Positions 21,655-30,764 of a stretch of 64,000 bases of DNA are shown piece by piece; position 1 is the first letter of the stretch, and each line of letters opens with the position of its first letter. The stretch comes from Labilithrix sp. (GTDB taxonomy: Bacteria; Myxococcota_A; Polyangia; Polyangiales; Polyangiaceae), in assembly GCA_019637155.1 (NCBI GenBank), contig JAHBWE010000010.1, forward strand, positions 124,001 through 188,000, read 5' to 3'. The notes beneath the pieces are model-generated. The model ran no database searches. It saw only the letters and a program-made list of their open reading frames with translations, and was not told the origin of the DNA. The translations under genes and the position numbers were made by a program.

Positions 21655-22572
21655 ATGTCGACGACGAAGAAGCTCTGGTTGTTCCTCTCTCTCCTGCTCG
21701 TCCTCGCTGGATGCGGAGGGGCAGCGCCGAGCGCCAAGTCGGCGTCGACCGCTTCGCCGCCGCCCGCCCAGCACGCCTTCGGCGGAGACGCCGATGCGCT
21801 GCCGAGCTCACCCGCCGGCTTTCCGGCCGCGGAGTCGGCTACCGGCGCCCAGCCTTCTCCCGCCGCGCCGCCGGCCAAGAGCGCCGACTCGCGGGCGTCG
21901 CGTGAGCCGGCGCCCGAGTCTCGGCCCGGTCTCGGCACCGAGTGGGGGGAGACCCGCAACTCGCGCGTGCACGACGTCACCTTCGTCCGCGACTCGAGCC
22001 GGCCCTTCGCCGTCGCGAGCATGAACTACAACGATCGTCGCGGCGTCGAGGCGCAGGCCAACCTCCATGGCTCGCGCGAGACGCGGCGGGACGTGCCCGC
22101 CGGCGGCGGCGCGGTGACGGTCGCGATCCGCGACGCGAACGGCAACAACCTCGAGGCCGTGCGCGCCGGCGACCGGACCTTCGTCGTCGGCCAGGCGGGC
22201 CAGCGCTACTCGATCGTCCTCACCAACCACACGAGCCACCGCTTCGAGTCGGTCGTCACCGTCGACGGGCTCGACGTCATCAACGGCAAGCCGGGCACCG
22301 CCGAGAACCGCGGCTACGTCCTCATGCCGTTCGCGACCCTCGAGATCGAAGGCTTCCGTCAGAGCATGAACGCCGTCGCCGCGTTCCGCTTCGCCGCGGT
22401 CGGCGAGTCGTACGCCGCCCAGATGGGGTCCGCGCGCAACGTCGGCGTCATCGGCGTCGCGTTCTTCTCGGAGCGCGGTGACTCCTTCGACCTCTCCGGC
22501 GAGGCCCGGCTCCGCGACAACGCGAGCCCGTTCCCGGCCGACCCGCGCTTCGCGAACCCGCCGCGCCGCTGA
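21655..22572 (+). CDS. Uncharacterised lipoprotein
   Basis: Protein of 305 aa. The ATG at 21655 is chosen because GGAGG (21645-21649) sits at ideal spacing. The signal peptide KKLWLFLSLLLVLAGC ends in a textbook lipobox, predicting an envelope lipoprotein. About 75 residues of disordered Ala/Pro/Ser linker follow, then a globular beta-rich domain from GTEWGETRNSRV to the end, with YNDRRGVEAQANL and VLTNHTSHRFESVVTVDGLDVINGKPG. The latter resembles a conserved domain of unknown function seen in proteobacterial envelope proteins. It is convergent with the permease gene, 24 bp apart. Confidence 0.8.
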   Translation: MSTTKKLWLFLSLLLVLAGCGGAAPSAKSASTASPPPAQHAFGGDADALPSSPAGFPAAESATGAQPSPAAPPAKSADSRASREPAPESRPGLGTEWGETRNSRVHDVTFVRDSSRPFAVASMNYNDRRGVEAQANLHGSRETRRDVPAGGGAVTVAIRDANGNNLEAVRAGDRTFVVGQAGQRYSIVLTNHTSHRFESVVTVDGLDVINGKPGTAENRGYVLMPFATLEIEGFRQSMNAVAAFRFAAVGESYAAQMGSARNVGVIGVAFFSERGDSFDLSGEARLRDNASPFPADPRFANPPRR

Positions 22573-22596
22573 GCGCTGAGCCGCGGAGCGTCCGCG

Positions 22597-23994
22597 TCAG
22601 CTCCGGCGCTCCTCGAGGCTCGCGAGATCGACCTTCGGCCCGACGAAACGCCTCCGCACGAAGCCGAACCAGATCACCGCGAGCACCACGAGGACGCAGG
22701 CGAGCATCTCCGCCGCCACGAGGTTGGGCGGCAGCGAGCAGACGACCAGCACGAAGGCGCACCACGCCGTCGCGGCCCAGGCGACCGGGATCCCGAACCC
22801 ACGCAAGTGGAAGGGACCCGGTCGTCGCCATTTGTGCCGGCTGCGCGCCACTGCGCCGAGCGCGATCGGGATCGCGTAGCTCACGTAGAGGCCCATCGTC
22901 GCCATCTTCGTCATCACGTCGAGGAGACCCGCGCTCGACGCGACGTGGGTGCCGAGGACGAGGAGGAACGGGAGCAGGGTGACCGCCACGATCGCGACGA
23001 TCGGCGTGCGCGTCCGCGGATTCACGCGCGCGAGCACGCGCGAGCCGGGGAGGCCGCCGTCGCGCGCGAACGCGTAGACCGTGCGCGAGGCGCTGGTGAC
23101 GCTGGAGAGGCCGCAGAACCACATCGCGGCGACGGCGAGGCTCATCGCGGCGCGCCCCGCCGCGCTGCCGAGTCCGGTCGTCATCGCGGCGAGGGGAGAC
23201 GGATCGTTCGGGTCGATCGCGAGCGTGATCGCGGCGAGGAGGAGCCAGCCGAACACCGCGCTGACGCCGACGCTCGCGAGGATGCCCCACGGCGTGCGGC
23301 GCGCCGGATCGTGCGTCTCCTCCGCGAGGTGCGCGGACGCGTCGTAGCCGGTGAACGTGAACATGCTGAGCACGAGGCCGTTCCAGAAGCCGAGCGGCCC
23401 TACCGCGAGGTTCGTCGCGAAGAAGAACGAGACGGGCTGCGCGCGCGCGAACAGGAAGAGCGCGCCGACGATGACGACCACGCCGAGGATGTGCACCGTG
23501 GCGGAGAAGTCGTTGAGGAGCGCGACGAGCCGCACGCTGAACGCGTTGACGACGAGGTGAGACGCGAGGACGACGCCGAGGAGCGGGAGCGTCGCCTCCG
23601 GCACGCCGAGGACGGGCGCGAGCTCGGCGGCGCAGCCGAGGTCGATCGCGGCCACGATCGCGAGCTGGCCGGTGACGTTGATCGCGGCGGTGACCCACCC
23701 CGCGCCGGCGCCGCCGAGGAGCGCCGACCAGTGATAGAGCGCCCCCGCGGTGGGGAACGCGCTCGCGAGCTCCGCCATCGCGAGCGCCACCAGCATCGTG
23801 CCCGCCGCGACGAGCGGCCAGCCGATGCCGAAGCTCCCCGGCCCGCCGACCGCGAACGCGTCCTTGTACGCGACGATGCAGCCCGTCAGCACGCTGATGA
23901 TGGAGAAGCTCACCGCGAAGCTCGAGAACCCGCCCATCCGGCGGATCAGCTCCTGCGCGTAGCCGAGCCGTCCGAGCTCGCCCTCGTCGCTCAT
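22597..23994 (-). CDS. APC superfamily amino-acid permease
   Basis: Inner-membrane transporter of 465 aa with about 12 hydrophobic segments. Its N-terminus (LGRLGYAQELIRRMGGFSSFAVSFSIISVLTGC) matches the amino-acid/GABA permease subgroup of the APC superfamily, with FTGYDASAHLAEETHDPARRTPWGI as the characteristic TM6 region and SASRTVYAFARDGGLPGSRVLARVNPRTRTP further on. The start is the ATG at 23994; the frame stays open upstream but the added sequence is basic and not family-like. Likely imports amino acids or related amines by proton symport; substrate not determinable. Divergent from the next gene with 67 bp between. Confidence 0.9.
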   Translation of the reverse strand: MSDEGELGRLGYAQELIRRMGGFSSFAVSFSIISVLTGCIVAYKDAFAVGGPGSFGIGWPLVAAGTMLVALAMAELASAFPTAGALYHWSALLGGAGAGWVTAAINVTGQLAIVAAIDLGCAAELAPVLGVPEATLPLLGVVLASHLVVNAFSVRLVALLNDFSATVHILGVVVIVGALFLFARAQPVSFFFATNLAVGPLGFWNGLVLSMFTFTGYDASAHLAEETHDPARRTPWGILASVGVSAVFGWLLLAAITLAIDPNDPSPLAAMTTGLGSAAGRAAMSLAVAAMWFCGLSSVTSASRTVYAFARDGGLPGSRVLARVNPRTRTPIVAIVAVTLLPFLLVLGTHVASSAGLLDVMTKMATMGLYVSYAIPIALGAVARSRHKWRRPGPFHLRGFGIPVAWAATAWCAFVLVVCSLPPNLVAAEMLACVLVVLAVIWFGFVRRRFVGPKVDLASLEERRS

Positions 23995-24061
23995 GTCGCG
24001 CGTCCCAAGCAGCTCCAGATTAGCCCGCCGCCGCCCGCGTGAACGGACTACTATCCGGCGC

Positions 24062-24577
24062 GTGGCGAAGGACGACGACCTGCTTCCGAAGAAGAAGTCG
24101 GCGGCGAGCACCGGCAAAGGGAACTCGAGCGGCGACTCTCCGTCGCCGCAGATGATCCGGCTCATGAGGATCACCCGCACGATCGGGATCGTCCTCGGCG
24201 GGTTCGTCACCCTCGTCGGCATGATGTCCGTCGTCGGCTTCGCGACCGACAACTTCTGGGTCCGGCTCCTCGTCGCGGTCGTCGTCGTCGTCGGCTTCCC
24301 CGCGTTCGTCTCGGATCGGCTGTTCAAGCGCACCAAGCTCGGCGGGGGGGCGGCGATGGTCGTCGACGTCTTCGCGATCGTCCTCCTCGGCGTCGCGCTC
24401 CTCCTCGTCGCCGCCGACTTCGCGTCGAAGCCGCTCCTCGTCAGCGAGGGCGATCGCTACGCGCAGAGCGGCTCGCGCACGATGGCGCGCCTCGCGTACT
24501 TCCTCGGCGGCGTCAGCCCCGTGTTCCCGGAGGAGCGCCCCGCCGCGGCGCCAGCGACACCGAAGGCGTCGAAGTGA
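24062..24577 (+). CDS. Small membrane protein, partner of the anchored binding protein
   Basis: Protein of 171 aa from a GTG start, with a hydrophilic Lys/Ser-rich head (~35 residues) and three hydrophobic segments (IGIVLGGFVTLVGMMSVVGFA, WVRLLVAVVVVVGFPAFV, MVVDVFAIVLLGVALLLVAADFA), then an Ala/Pro-rich tail. No family was recognised. Its stop codon overlaps the next start as GTGA, so the two products are probably made together and may form a complex. Confidence 0.7.
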   Translation: MAKDDDLLPKKKSAASTGKGNSSGDSPSPQMIRLMRITRTIGIVLGGFVTLVGMMSVVGFATDNFWVRLLVAVVVVVGFPAFVSDRLFKRTKLGGGAAMVVDVFAIVLLGVALLLVAADFASKPLLVSEGDRYAQSGSRTMARLAYFLGGVSPVFPEERPAAAPATPKASK

Positions 24578-26016
24578 AGCACTACGCGACCTTCTTCCTG
24601 ATCGCGGTGATGAGCCTCGGGCTCGTCTTCCTCCTCCTCACGCGCGATCGCACGAAGCACGACGCGCCCGCCGAGATCATCGAGGTGAAGGAGACGAAGA
24701 GCGAGGACGCGGGCGCCGACGCGGACAGCGCGGACGCCTCCGCCGTCCCGCTCGCGGCGGCCGACGCGGGCGTCGCCGCGATCGAAGCGAGCGTCGGCGA
24801 CAAGCCGCTCCGCGTCGCGACGCTGGGCTGGGAGCTCGCCGCGCCGGGCGCGGGGATCCCCGCGCTGGAGCTCGCGCCCGAGAGCGAGCTGTCCGCGATC
24901 GAGGCGCGGCTCGCGCGCGGCGGCGGCGATCCGCAAGGCGCCGAGGTCGCGGTGCTGCCGTTGCCGTCGTTCGTCGCCTCGTACGAGCGGCTGCGCGCGC
25001 TCGAGCCGCGTGTGTTCCTCGTCGTCGGGTTCTCGCGCGGGCGCGAGCAGGTCCACGCGAATCCAGGCGCGCTCCTTCGCGTGCCGCCGGGCGCGGACGA
25101 GGTGAAGCTCGTCCGCGGCAACACCGAGTCGGCGACGGTGCTCGCGCTCTTCGCCGTCGATCTCCTCGGCGTCGCGCCGTCGCGTCTCCGCCTGGTCGGC
25201 GCGGAGACGCCGGAAGGGAAGGCGGCCGCGTTCGCGGGGGTCGGGACCACCGATCCGCGCAAGCTCGCGTTCTCCACCGTCGACGCGTCGCACTTCGTCC
25301 CGATCGTCGCGTTCGCGCCGAAGGCGGTGATCGACGCGCGCGAGGACGTGCTCCGCAGCTTCGCGAAGGGCTGGCTCGAAGGGCAGGGGAAGGTCGCGGC
25401 CGACGTCCCCGGCGTCGCGCGGAAGCTCGCGGCGAAGGACCCGTCGTTCGTGCTCGGGGCCGGGGTCGGCGGCGCGCCCGAGGCGCTCGTGCTGGTGGAG
25501 CGGCTCGGGCTCCTCGAGCGCACGACGCTGGAGGACGAGACGTCGATCCTCGGTCCGCTCGCGAAAGCGCCGGCGAACCTCGACGCCCTGATGACGAAGA
25601 CGTGGCAGCTCGCGCGCGGCGGCGGCCTCACGACCACGGCCGCGCCGGAGCCGCTCCCGATCGACGCGCGCGTGATCACCGGGTTCGCCCCGGCGCCGAA
25701 GACGGAGACGCCCGCGCCGCCCCCGGAGGAAGACGCCGGCGCGGCGGCGTTCGGACCGCTCCCGGCCGGCGCGGTCCCGCTCGTCCTTTACCGCGCGACG
25801 GCCGGCGATGCTGACGCCGTCGCGACGCAGCTCCGGTTCCTCTCCGGCGTGTTCGATCGCGCCTACTTCAAGGTGACCGCGAAGGGCGGCGAGAAGGCGG
25901 CGAAGGCGATCGCCGAGGCCGCGCGCGACAAGGGCGTCCCGGCGACGCGCCTCGCCACCGCGGCGGGGGAGCCGGCCGGGGCGCTCGCCGCGGTCGAGGT
26001 CCTCGCGCCGCCGTGA
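24574..26016 (+). CDS. Membrane-anchored protein with solute-binding-like domain
   Basis: Protein of 480 aa from a GTG start. One N-terminal transmembrane anchor (ATFFLIAVMSLGLVFLLLT) is followed by an acidic linker. Residues ~78-340 have the pattern of NMT1/SsuA-type periplasmic binding proteins: a first strand LRVATLGWE, a mid-domain GNTESATVLALFAVDLLGV, and PIVAFAPKAVIDAREDVLRSFAKGWLEG, which resembles the late helices of that fold. The C-terminal ~90 residues (AEAARDKGVPATRLATAAGEPAG) recall a degenerate OmpA-like peptidoglycan-binding region, as in known binding-protein/OmpA fusions. Both assignments are tentative. No ABC permease or ATPase is adjacent, so a sensing or scaffolding role is as likely as transport. 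Confidence 0.65.
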   Translation: MKHYATFFLIAVMSLGLVFLLLTRDRTKHDAPAEIIEVKETKSEDAGADADSADASAVPLAAADAGVAAIEASVGDKPLRVATLGWELAAPGAGIPALELAPESELSAIEARLARGGGDPQGAEVAVLPLPSFVASYERLRALEPRVFLVVGFSRGREQVHANPGALLRVPPGADEVKLVRGNTESATVLALFAVDLLGVAPSRLRLVGAETPEGKAAAFAGVGTTDPRKLAFSTVDASHFVPIVAFAPKAVIDAREDVLRSFAKGWLEGQGKVAADVPGVARKLAAKDPSFVLGAGVGGAPEALVLVERLGLLERTTLEDETSILGPLAKAPANLDALMTKTWQLARGGGLTTTAAPEPLPIDARVITGFAPAPKTETPAPPPEEDAGAAAFGPLPAGAVPLVLYRATAGDADAVATQLRFLSGVFDRAYFKVTAKGGEKAAKAIAEAARDKGVPATRLATAAGEPAGALAAVEVLAPP

Positions 26017-26025
26017 CGTGAGGCG

Positions 26026-26889
26026 TCACTTCTGCTGATCGAAGAAGGCCCAGACGCGCGCCTTCGCCTCCGGCCACAGCGCGTGGCCGAGGCCGGGGAC
26101 CTTGCACGCGACGACGGGGTTCACGCAGCCCGAGTACGCCGCGCACGCGCCGTTCTTCGCGGGCGTCGCGCCGCAGCGGTTCGCGGCCGTCCAGTGCGTG
26201 ACGCTCTTCTGGCCCTCCGCCGGCGCGACCGTGCCGTCCGCGGCGCCGTGGATGACGAGGCTCCCCACCGGCTTGCCGCTGCACACGAGCGCGCCCCTGT
26301 CGTCGTACTTCGCGTCGGGGCCGTTCTCGTACGGGCCGCCGCCGGAGTGCGTCGCGACGGCGCGCACGCGCTCGGCGCGGCGGCACGCGAGCTGGTTCGC
26401 CATGTACGCGCCGTTGCTGAAGCCGGCGATGAACACGCGATGGAGATCGACGCAGTAGTCGCTCTGGACGATCGCGAGCGTCGCGTCGAACAGCGCGACG
26501 TCGCCGTTCTTCGGGGTGGGGGAGTCGAGGTCCCAGCCGCCGCCGATGCCGTCGGGGTACACGAAGACCGCCTTCCCGCCGCTCGCGCCCTCGAGGTCGA
26601 ACGACGAACGCGCCTGCGCGCCCGTGCCGCCATGACCATGAAGCACATAAATAAGCGGATGCGACGTGCCCGCCGCGTAGCCGGGCGGGACGACGAGCGT
26701 GTAGCTCCGGCTCTTGCCGAACACGTTCACCGTTCTCTTGAATGTGCCCTTCGGCGCGCTCCCCTTGCTGCACGCAGCGGCAGGAGCGGAGGTGGGCTCG
26801 GTCGCGGCCCCGGGCCAGCCCGCGGTGGAGCTCGGCGGGCGATCGCCGCACGCCACGAGCACGAGGAGCGCGAGGAGCGCGCGCTTCAC
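26026..26889 (-). CDS. Lipoprotein esterase, PHB depolymerase/LpqC-like alpha/beta hydrolase
   Basis: Protein of 287 aa. A GTG start overlaps the stop of the upstream kinase gene as GTGA. The signal peptide RALLALLVLVAC ends in a lipobox cysteine. The mature part is an alpha/beta hydrolase: YVLHGHGGTG supplies the oxyanion region, GFSNGAYMANQLACRR contains the nucleophile serine, VIHGAADGTVAP the acid Asp, and VPGLGHALWP the catalytic His. Several cysteines probably form disulfides. This pattern matches the polyhydroxybutyrate depolymerase/feruloyl-esterase group, so a secreted ester hydrolase is likely; the natural substrate is unknown. Confidence 0.85.
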   Translation of the reverse strand: MKRALLALLVLVACGDRPPSSTAGWPGAATEPTSAPAAACSKGSAPKGTFKRTVNVFGKSRSYTLVVPPGYAAGTSHPLIYVLHGHGGTGAQARSSFDLEGASGGKAVFVYPDGIGGGWDLDSPTPKNGDVALFDATLAIVQSDYCVDLHRVFIAGFSNGAYMANQLACRRAERVRAVATHSGGGPYENGPDAKYDDRGALVCSGKPVGSLVIHGAADGTVAPAEGQKSVTHWTAANRCGATPAKNGACAAYSGCVNPVVACKVPGLGHALWPEAKARVWAFFDQQK

Positions 26890-28283
26890 GCGGCCCCGAG
26901 GTCGACGAGCACGCGCGTCTTCGCGGCGCGATCGTGGAGCGTGAGGCGGTCCTTCCGGAGCGCGAGGAACATCAGGACGATCCAGATCACCCAGAGCGCC
27001 GTGACGATCGCGCTCGTCTGACCTCCGCGCGGCGGCGTGCTCGGGCCGACGCCGTTGACCTGCATCGAGAGGACCGTGCCGCCGTGGTAGAGCACGAGAT
27101 CGAGGACGGCGCCGGCGAGCGGAGCCCAGAGCTTCACGAGCCCGCGGACGAACGCGCGCGAGAACGTGGGCCGCCGCCCGAGCTCGTTGATGGTGTGGAT
27201 CCCTACGAGGCGCTTCCCCCACGTCGCGCCCTTGCGCGACTCGAACCACGCGTAGACGGCGGCGGCCAGGAGCCAGACGAGGGGACGCGACTCTCCGCGC
27301 GGGAACGACCAGAGCAGGACGCTGTTCAAGATCGCGAACGGCGTGAGGTCGATGAGGAAGGCGCCGGCGCGCGAGAGGAAGGCGGCGGGGACGCGCTGGA
27401 CGCGGATGTCGGCGATCGCGCGGCGGAGATCGGCGTAGGTCGGGAAGCGCTCGGCGGGCGTCTTCGCGAGCATGCGGAGGATGACCGCCTCGGTCGCCTC
27501 GCTGAGCTTGGGCTCGATGATGCGCGGCGCGATGACGGGGGCGCGCTCGTGCGCGGCGGCGACGCGGCTGTTCGTCGGTCCGCTGAACGGCCGCGTCCCG
27601 GTCACGACCTCGTAGAGCGTGACGCCGAGAGAGTAGATGTCGGCGCGATGGTCGATCTCGCCGCCTCCCGCGGTGAGCTCCGGCGCGATGTACGCGGGGG
27701 TCCCGACCGTGCCCTTCGTGTGCGTGACGATCCCGCTCTTGTCGACCGCTCGATGCGCCCCCGCCTCCTCGACCGGGATCGGCGCGCCGACGCCCTTCGC
27801 GAGACCGAAGTCGGCGAGGAGGACGCGCCCGGCGTTCTCGACGAGAACGTTGGAGGGCTTCACGTCGCGATGGATGAGGCCCTGACCGTGCGCCGACTCG
27901 AGCGCGGCGGCGACCGCGTCGACGATCTCGAGCGCGCGGGCCTCCGGCAGGCGCCCTTCGCGCTCGAGCTTCGCCGCGAGCGACTCGCCTTCGACGAGCT
28001 CCATCACGAGGTACGTGTGCCCCTCGTGCTCGCCGATGAAGTGGACCGGCACGACGTTGGGGTGACGGAGCTTCGCCTGCGCGCGCGCCTCGCGGACGAA
28101 GAGCGCGCGCGTGTGCTCGCTCTCGAAGAGCACCGTCTTCAGCGCGACGGGGCGCTCGAGGCTCAGGTCCCACGCGCGGTAGACCGCGCCCATGCCGCCG
28201 TAGCCGAGGAGCGCGTCGATCCGGAAGTGGCCGACGGTGCGGCCGAGCATCGAGTCGACCGTCGCCGGCGCGGTGTCCGCCAT
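26886..28283 (-). CDS. Ser/Thr protein kinase with C-terminal RDD membrane domain
   Basis: Protein of 465 aa. Residues ~20-285 are a eukaryotic-like kinase: glycine loop GYGGMGAVY, ATP-anchoring K49 in VALKTV, catalytic D140 in HRDVKPSN, DFGLA, and a GTPAYIAPE activation segment. Residues ~300-460 form an RDD-family membrane domain: SRAGAFLIDLTPFAIL, KGATWGKRLVGI, several hydrophobic helices, and the closing HDRAAKTRV. RDD domains are thought to work in transport or anchoring, so the kinase is held at the membrane by an unusual multi-span module rather than a single helix. No extracellular PASTA or similar sensor is present. Overlap with the esterase gene implies co-expression. Confidence 0.9.
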   Translation of the reverse strand: MADTAPATVDSMLGRTVGHFRIDALLGYGGMGAVYRAWDLSLERPVALKTVLFESEHTRALFVREARAQAKLRHPNVVPVHFIGEHEGHTYLVMELVEGESLAAKLEREGRLPEARALEIVDAVAAALESAHGQGLIHRDVKPSNVLVENAGRVLLADFGLAKGVGAPIPVEEAGAHRAVDKSGIVTHTKGTVGTPAYIAPELTAGGGEIDHRADIYSLGVTLYEVVTGTRPFSGPTNSRVAAAHERAPVIAPRIIEPKLSEATEAVILRMLAKTPAERFPTYADLRRAIADIRVQRVPAAFLSRAGAFLIDLTPFAILNSVLLWSFPRGESRPLVWLLAAAVYAWFESRKGATWGKRLVGIHTINELGRRPTFSRAFVRGLVKLWAPLAGAVLDLVLYHGGTVLSMQVNGVGPSTPPRGGQTSAIVTALWVIWIVLMFLALRKDRLTLHDRAAKTRVLVDLGAA

Positions 28284-28302
28284 CGCCGGCGTTCTAGCCG
28301 AT

Positions 28303-30711
28303 CTACTTCACGAGGGCGAGGCGCGGGCCGACGCCGAACGCCGCCATGTGGCCGCTCTCCTCCGCGACGTAGACGTCGCAGCGCTCGTCGACGCGGAGGA
28401 GATCCGGGATCGCGTCGCACGGCCCGATCTGGGCGAGGTGCGCGCCGTCGCTCGGGCGGAAGACGTGGACGTCGACGTGCGGGACGAAGAGGGCGCCGGA
28501 GCGGAGGACCGGCTCGAGGCGGCGCGGGACGTCCGAGTCCGCGGTGCGGCCGAAGACGTGGCGATAGCGCACCGCGCCGGTGGTCGCGTCGACGCCGACG
28601 AGCTCGCCGGTCGGGGTGTTGCCGACGAGGAGGTCGTCGACCGCGAGCCACGACGTGCCGACCGGCGCGACCGGCGCGTCGGTCTCGAAGAGCGGCGCGC
28701 CGCCCGCGCGCGCGAAGCCGGCGAGGCGGAGGCCGCGCCGCGCGCGGACCGCGACGCAGACGGAGGACGCGGCGAGGAGGGGAGGGCCCTCGACGCTGTT
28801 CGGGGTCGAGAGGAGACGCGCCGTCCAGAGGCTCTTGCCGGAGAACGGATCGATCGAGTGGAGCGCGGCCGCGCTGCTCGAGCCGCCCGCGATCGCGAAG
28901 AGCGACTCGTGGTCGACGGTGGGCTGCGCGACGAACCGGAGGCGATCGCGCATCCGCCACACCACCGCGCCGGTCTGCACGTCGATCGCGGTGAGCGCGC
29001 TGTCGCCGGAGGCGACGTAGAGGAGCTTGCCGGAGCGCTTCAGGCGCGGGGCGCCGGCGCGGCTGCTCGTCGTCCACGGGTAGCGCCAGCGCGCCTCGCC
29101 GCTCGTGAGGTCGATCGCGACGAGGTGGCGCTCGCCCTCCGTCACGATGAGGAGGCGGGGGAGCCCCTGCGCGCTGACGACCGCGCCGGCGGAGGGGCCG
29201 CTCACGCGCGGCGCGATCCAGGTGCGGAGCGTGACGTCGCCGGTCGCGAAGTCGTGGAGCGCGATCGCGCCGTCGGGGGCGACGCGGGCGATGCCGGCCG
29301 GCGTGACGACGCTCGCCGCGCGCGCGGTCGCCTTGCGCCACAAGAGCTCGCCCGTCATGCGATCGAGGCAGAAGGTCTCCGCCGCCGCGCCGATGACGAG
29401 GCGGTCGCCGCAGAGGAACGTCGAGCGGAGATCGATCCCGGGGACGAGCGCCTGCCAGCGCTGGGCGTAGCGGAGGCGCGCGGACGCGGAGAGCGGGGGG
29501 CCGGCGGGGACGTCGCTCGCGCGGCGGCTCTCGGCGAACGCGCGGTACGACTCCGGCGCGGGGTTGATCCGCGCGTCCTGACGCCGGACGTCGCGGAGCG
29601 CGCCCTCGGTCGCGCGGAGATCGCGCCGGAAGGCGGAGAGGCGCAGGTTCGAGCTCTGCGCGCGGTCACGGCGCACGATCGCGCGGACGAGCGCGCGACC
29701 GAACGCGAGGCCCGACTCGACGACGTCGAAGAGGCAGAGCTCGGGGAAGGTCGTCTGCCCGAAGCGCGAGCGCGCGCTCGGCGGTCCCTCGATCACGAGC
29801 TCGAGCTTCGCGTGCTCGGCGCCGCCCGGCATCAGCGTGAGCGCGGCGCGCGGGTTCTCCTCGGCGTTGGAGCGGAGGCCGAGCATGATGCCGCCGGCGT
29901 CGATGCGGGTGTAGAAGGGCTGCCCGCGCTCCCACGCGTCGAGGGCGCGGCGGGAGAGATCGAGGAGGCGCTCGGCGAAGAGGAAGGGGTAGCTCTCGCC
30001 GAGGTCGACGGAGCGGCCGCGGACCTCCGCGCGCATCGGACCGCGCACGAGGAGGGCGTGGAGGTCGGCCCGCTCGATCCCGCGCTCCGCGTTCGCCGCG
30101 CCGTTCCCGCGCAGCGCGAACTCGACCGCGAAGGAGAGGGGCGCGTTGGGCTCGACGTCGATCGCGACCGGCGGCGCGAGGGCGACGGAGACCTCCTCGT
30201 CGACCGCGAGCGGCTCCCCGAGCGGTTCGCGGACGAGGGCGAGCTCACGCGTGACCCCGTCCTCCGGGCTCCGCGCGAGGGCGGCGTCGATCGCGTCGAC
30301 GACGCTCGCGCACATCTCCGCGAACACGACCGGGCGGTCGTAGACGAGGACGGTGGGCTCGGCGCCGCCGCGGTACACGCTGAGCGTCGCGCCGCGGCCG
30401 AGCCGCTCGACGCAGAGCTCCCACGCGTCGTCGTAGAAGCGGACGATGCGCTTGCCGCGCGGCTCGCGGGTGAGGTCGCCGAGCGCGACGGCGAGGTCGC
30501 GGAGCACGCACGAGGCGTGGCTCTCGGCGACGCGCGCGGTCACGTTCGCGCCGTGGATGAAGAGGTCCAGCACCTCGTTCGGACGGACGCGCTTGTGCGA
30601 GGCGGGGACCTGCGAGCGCGGAGCGATGCTCCCCGTCGCGGCGCCGACGTCGTCGCCGTTCCATGCGTTGGTGGTGTGCTGCGGTTCGACGAAGATCTCG
30701 AAGCTGCGCAT
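28303..30711 (-). CDS. PQQ-type beta-propeller protein with unknown N-terminal half
   Basis: Protein of 802 aa. Residues ~430-800 contain PQQ-like propeller repeats, visible as FCLDRMTGELLWRK, VAIDLTSGEARWRYPW, TAIDVQTGAVVWRMRD, HSIDPFSGKSLWTAR and VGVDATTGAVRYRH, each the tryptophan-docking beta-sheet pattern. The N-terminal ~400 residues (FEIFVEPQHTTNAWNGDDVG start; Arg-rich helices later) were not recognised. No signal peptide is present, so it may be a cytoplasmic scaffold despite the usually periplasmic propeller. It lies 19 bp upstream of the kinase gene on the same strand, suggesting a kinase-propeller signalling unit; that link is inference. Confidence 0.8.
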   Translation of the reverse strand: MRSFEIFVEPQHTTNAWNGDDVGAATGSIAPRSQVPASHKRVRPNEVLDLFIHGANVTARVAESHASCVLRDLAVALGDLTREPRGKRIVRFYDDAWELCVERLGRGATLSVYRGGAEPTVLVYDRPVVFAEMCASVVDAIDAALARSPEDGVTRELALVREPLGEPLAVDEEVSVALAPPVAIDVEPNAPLSFAVEFALRGNGAANAERGIERADLHALLVRGPMRAEVRGRSVDLGESYPFLFAERLLDLSRRALDAWERGQPFYTRIDAGGIMLGLRSNAEENPRAALTLMPGGAEHAKLELVIEGPPSARSRFGQTTFPELCLFDVVESGLAFGRALVRAIVRRDRAQSSNLRLSAFRRDLRATEGALRDVRRQDARINPAPESYRAFAESRRASDVPAGPPLSASARLRYAQRWQALVPGIDLRSTFLCGDRLVIGAAAETFCLDRMTGELLWRKATARAASVVTPAGIARVAPDGAIALHDFATGDVTLRTWIAPRVSGPSAGAVVSAQGLPRLLIVTEGERHLVAIDLTSGEARWRYPWTTSSRAGAPRLKRSGKLLYVASGDSALTAIDVQTGAVVWRMRDRLRFVAQPTVDHESLFAIAGGSSSAAALHSIDPFSGKSLWTARLLSTPNSVEGPPLLAASSVCVAVRARRGLRLAGFARAGGAPLFETDAPVAPVGTSWLAVDDLLVGNTPTGELVGVDATTGAVRYRHVFGRTADSDVPRRLEPVLRSGALFVPHVDVHVFRPSDGAHLAQIGPCDAIPDLLRVDERCDVYVAEESGHMAAFGVGPRLALVK

Positions 30712-30764
30712 TCTTGAACGTCACTGATGCTAAGAAGCGTGCGGCCTCGTTCGTAGTTTTCGGC

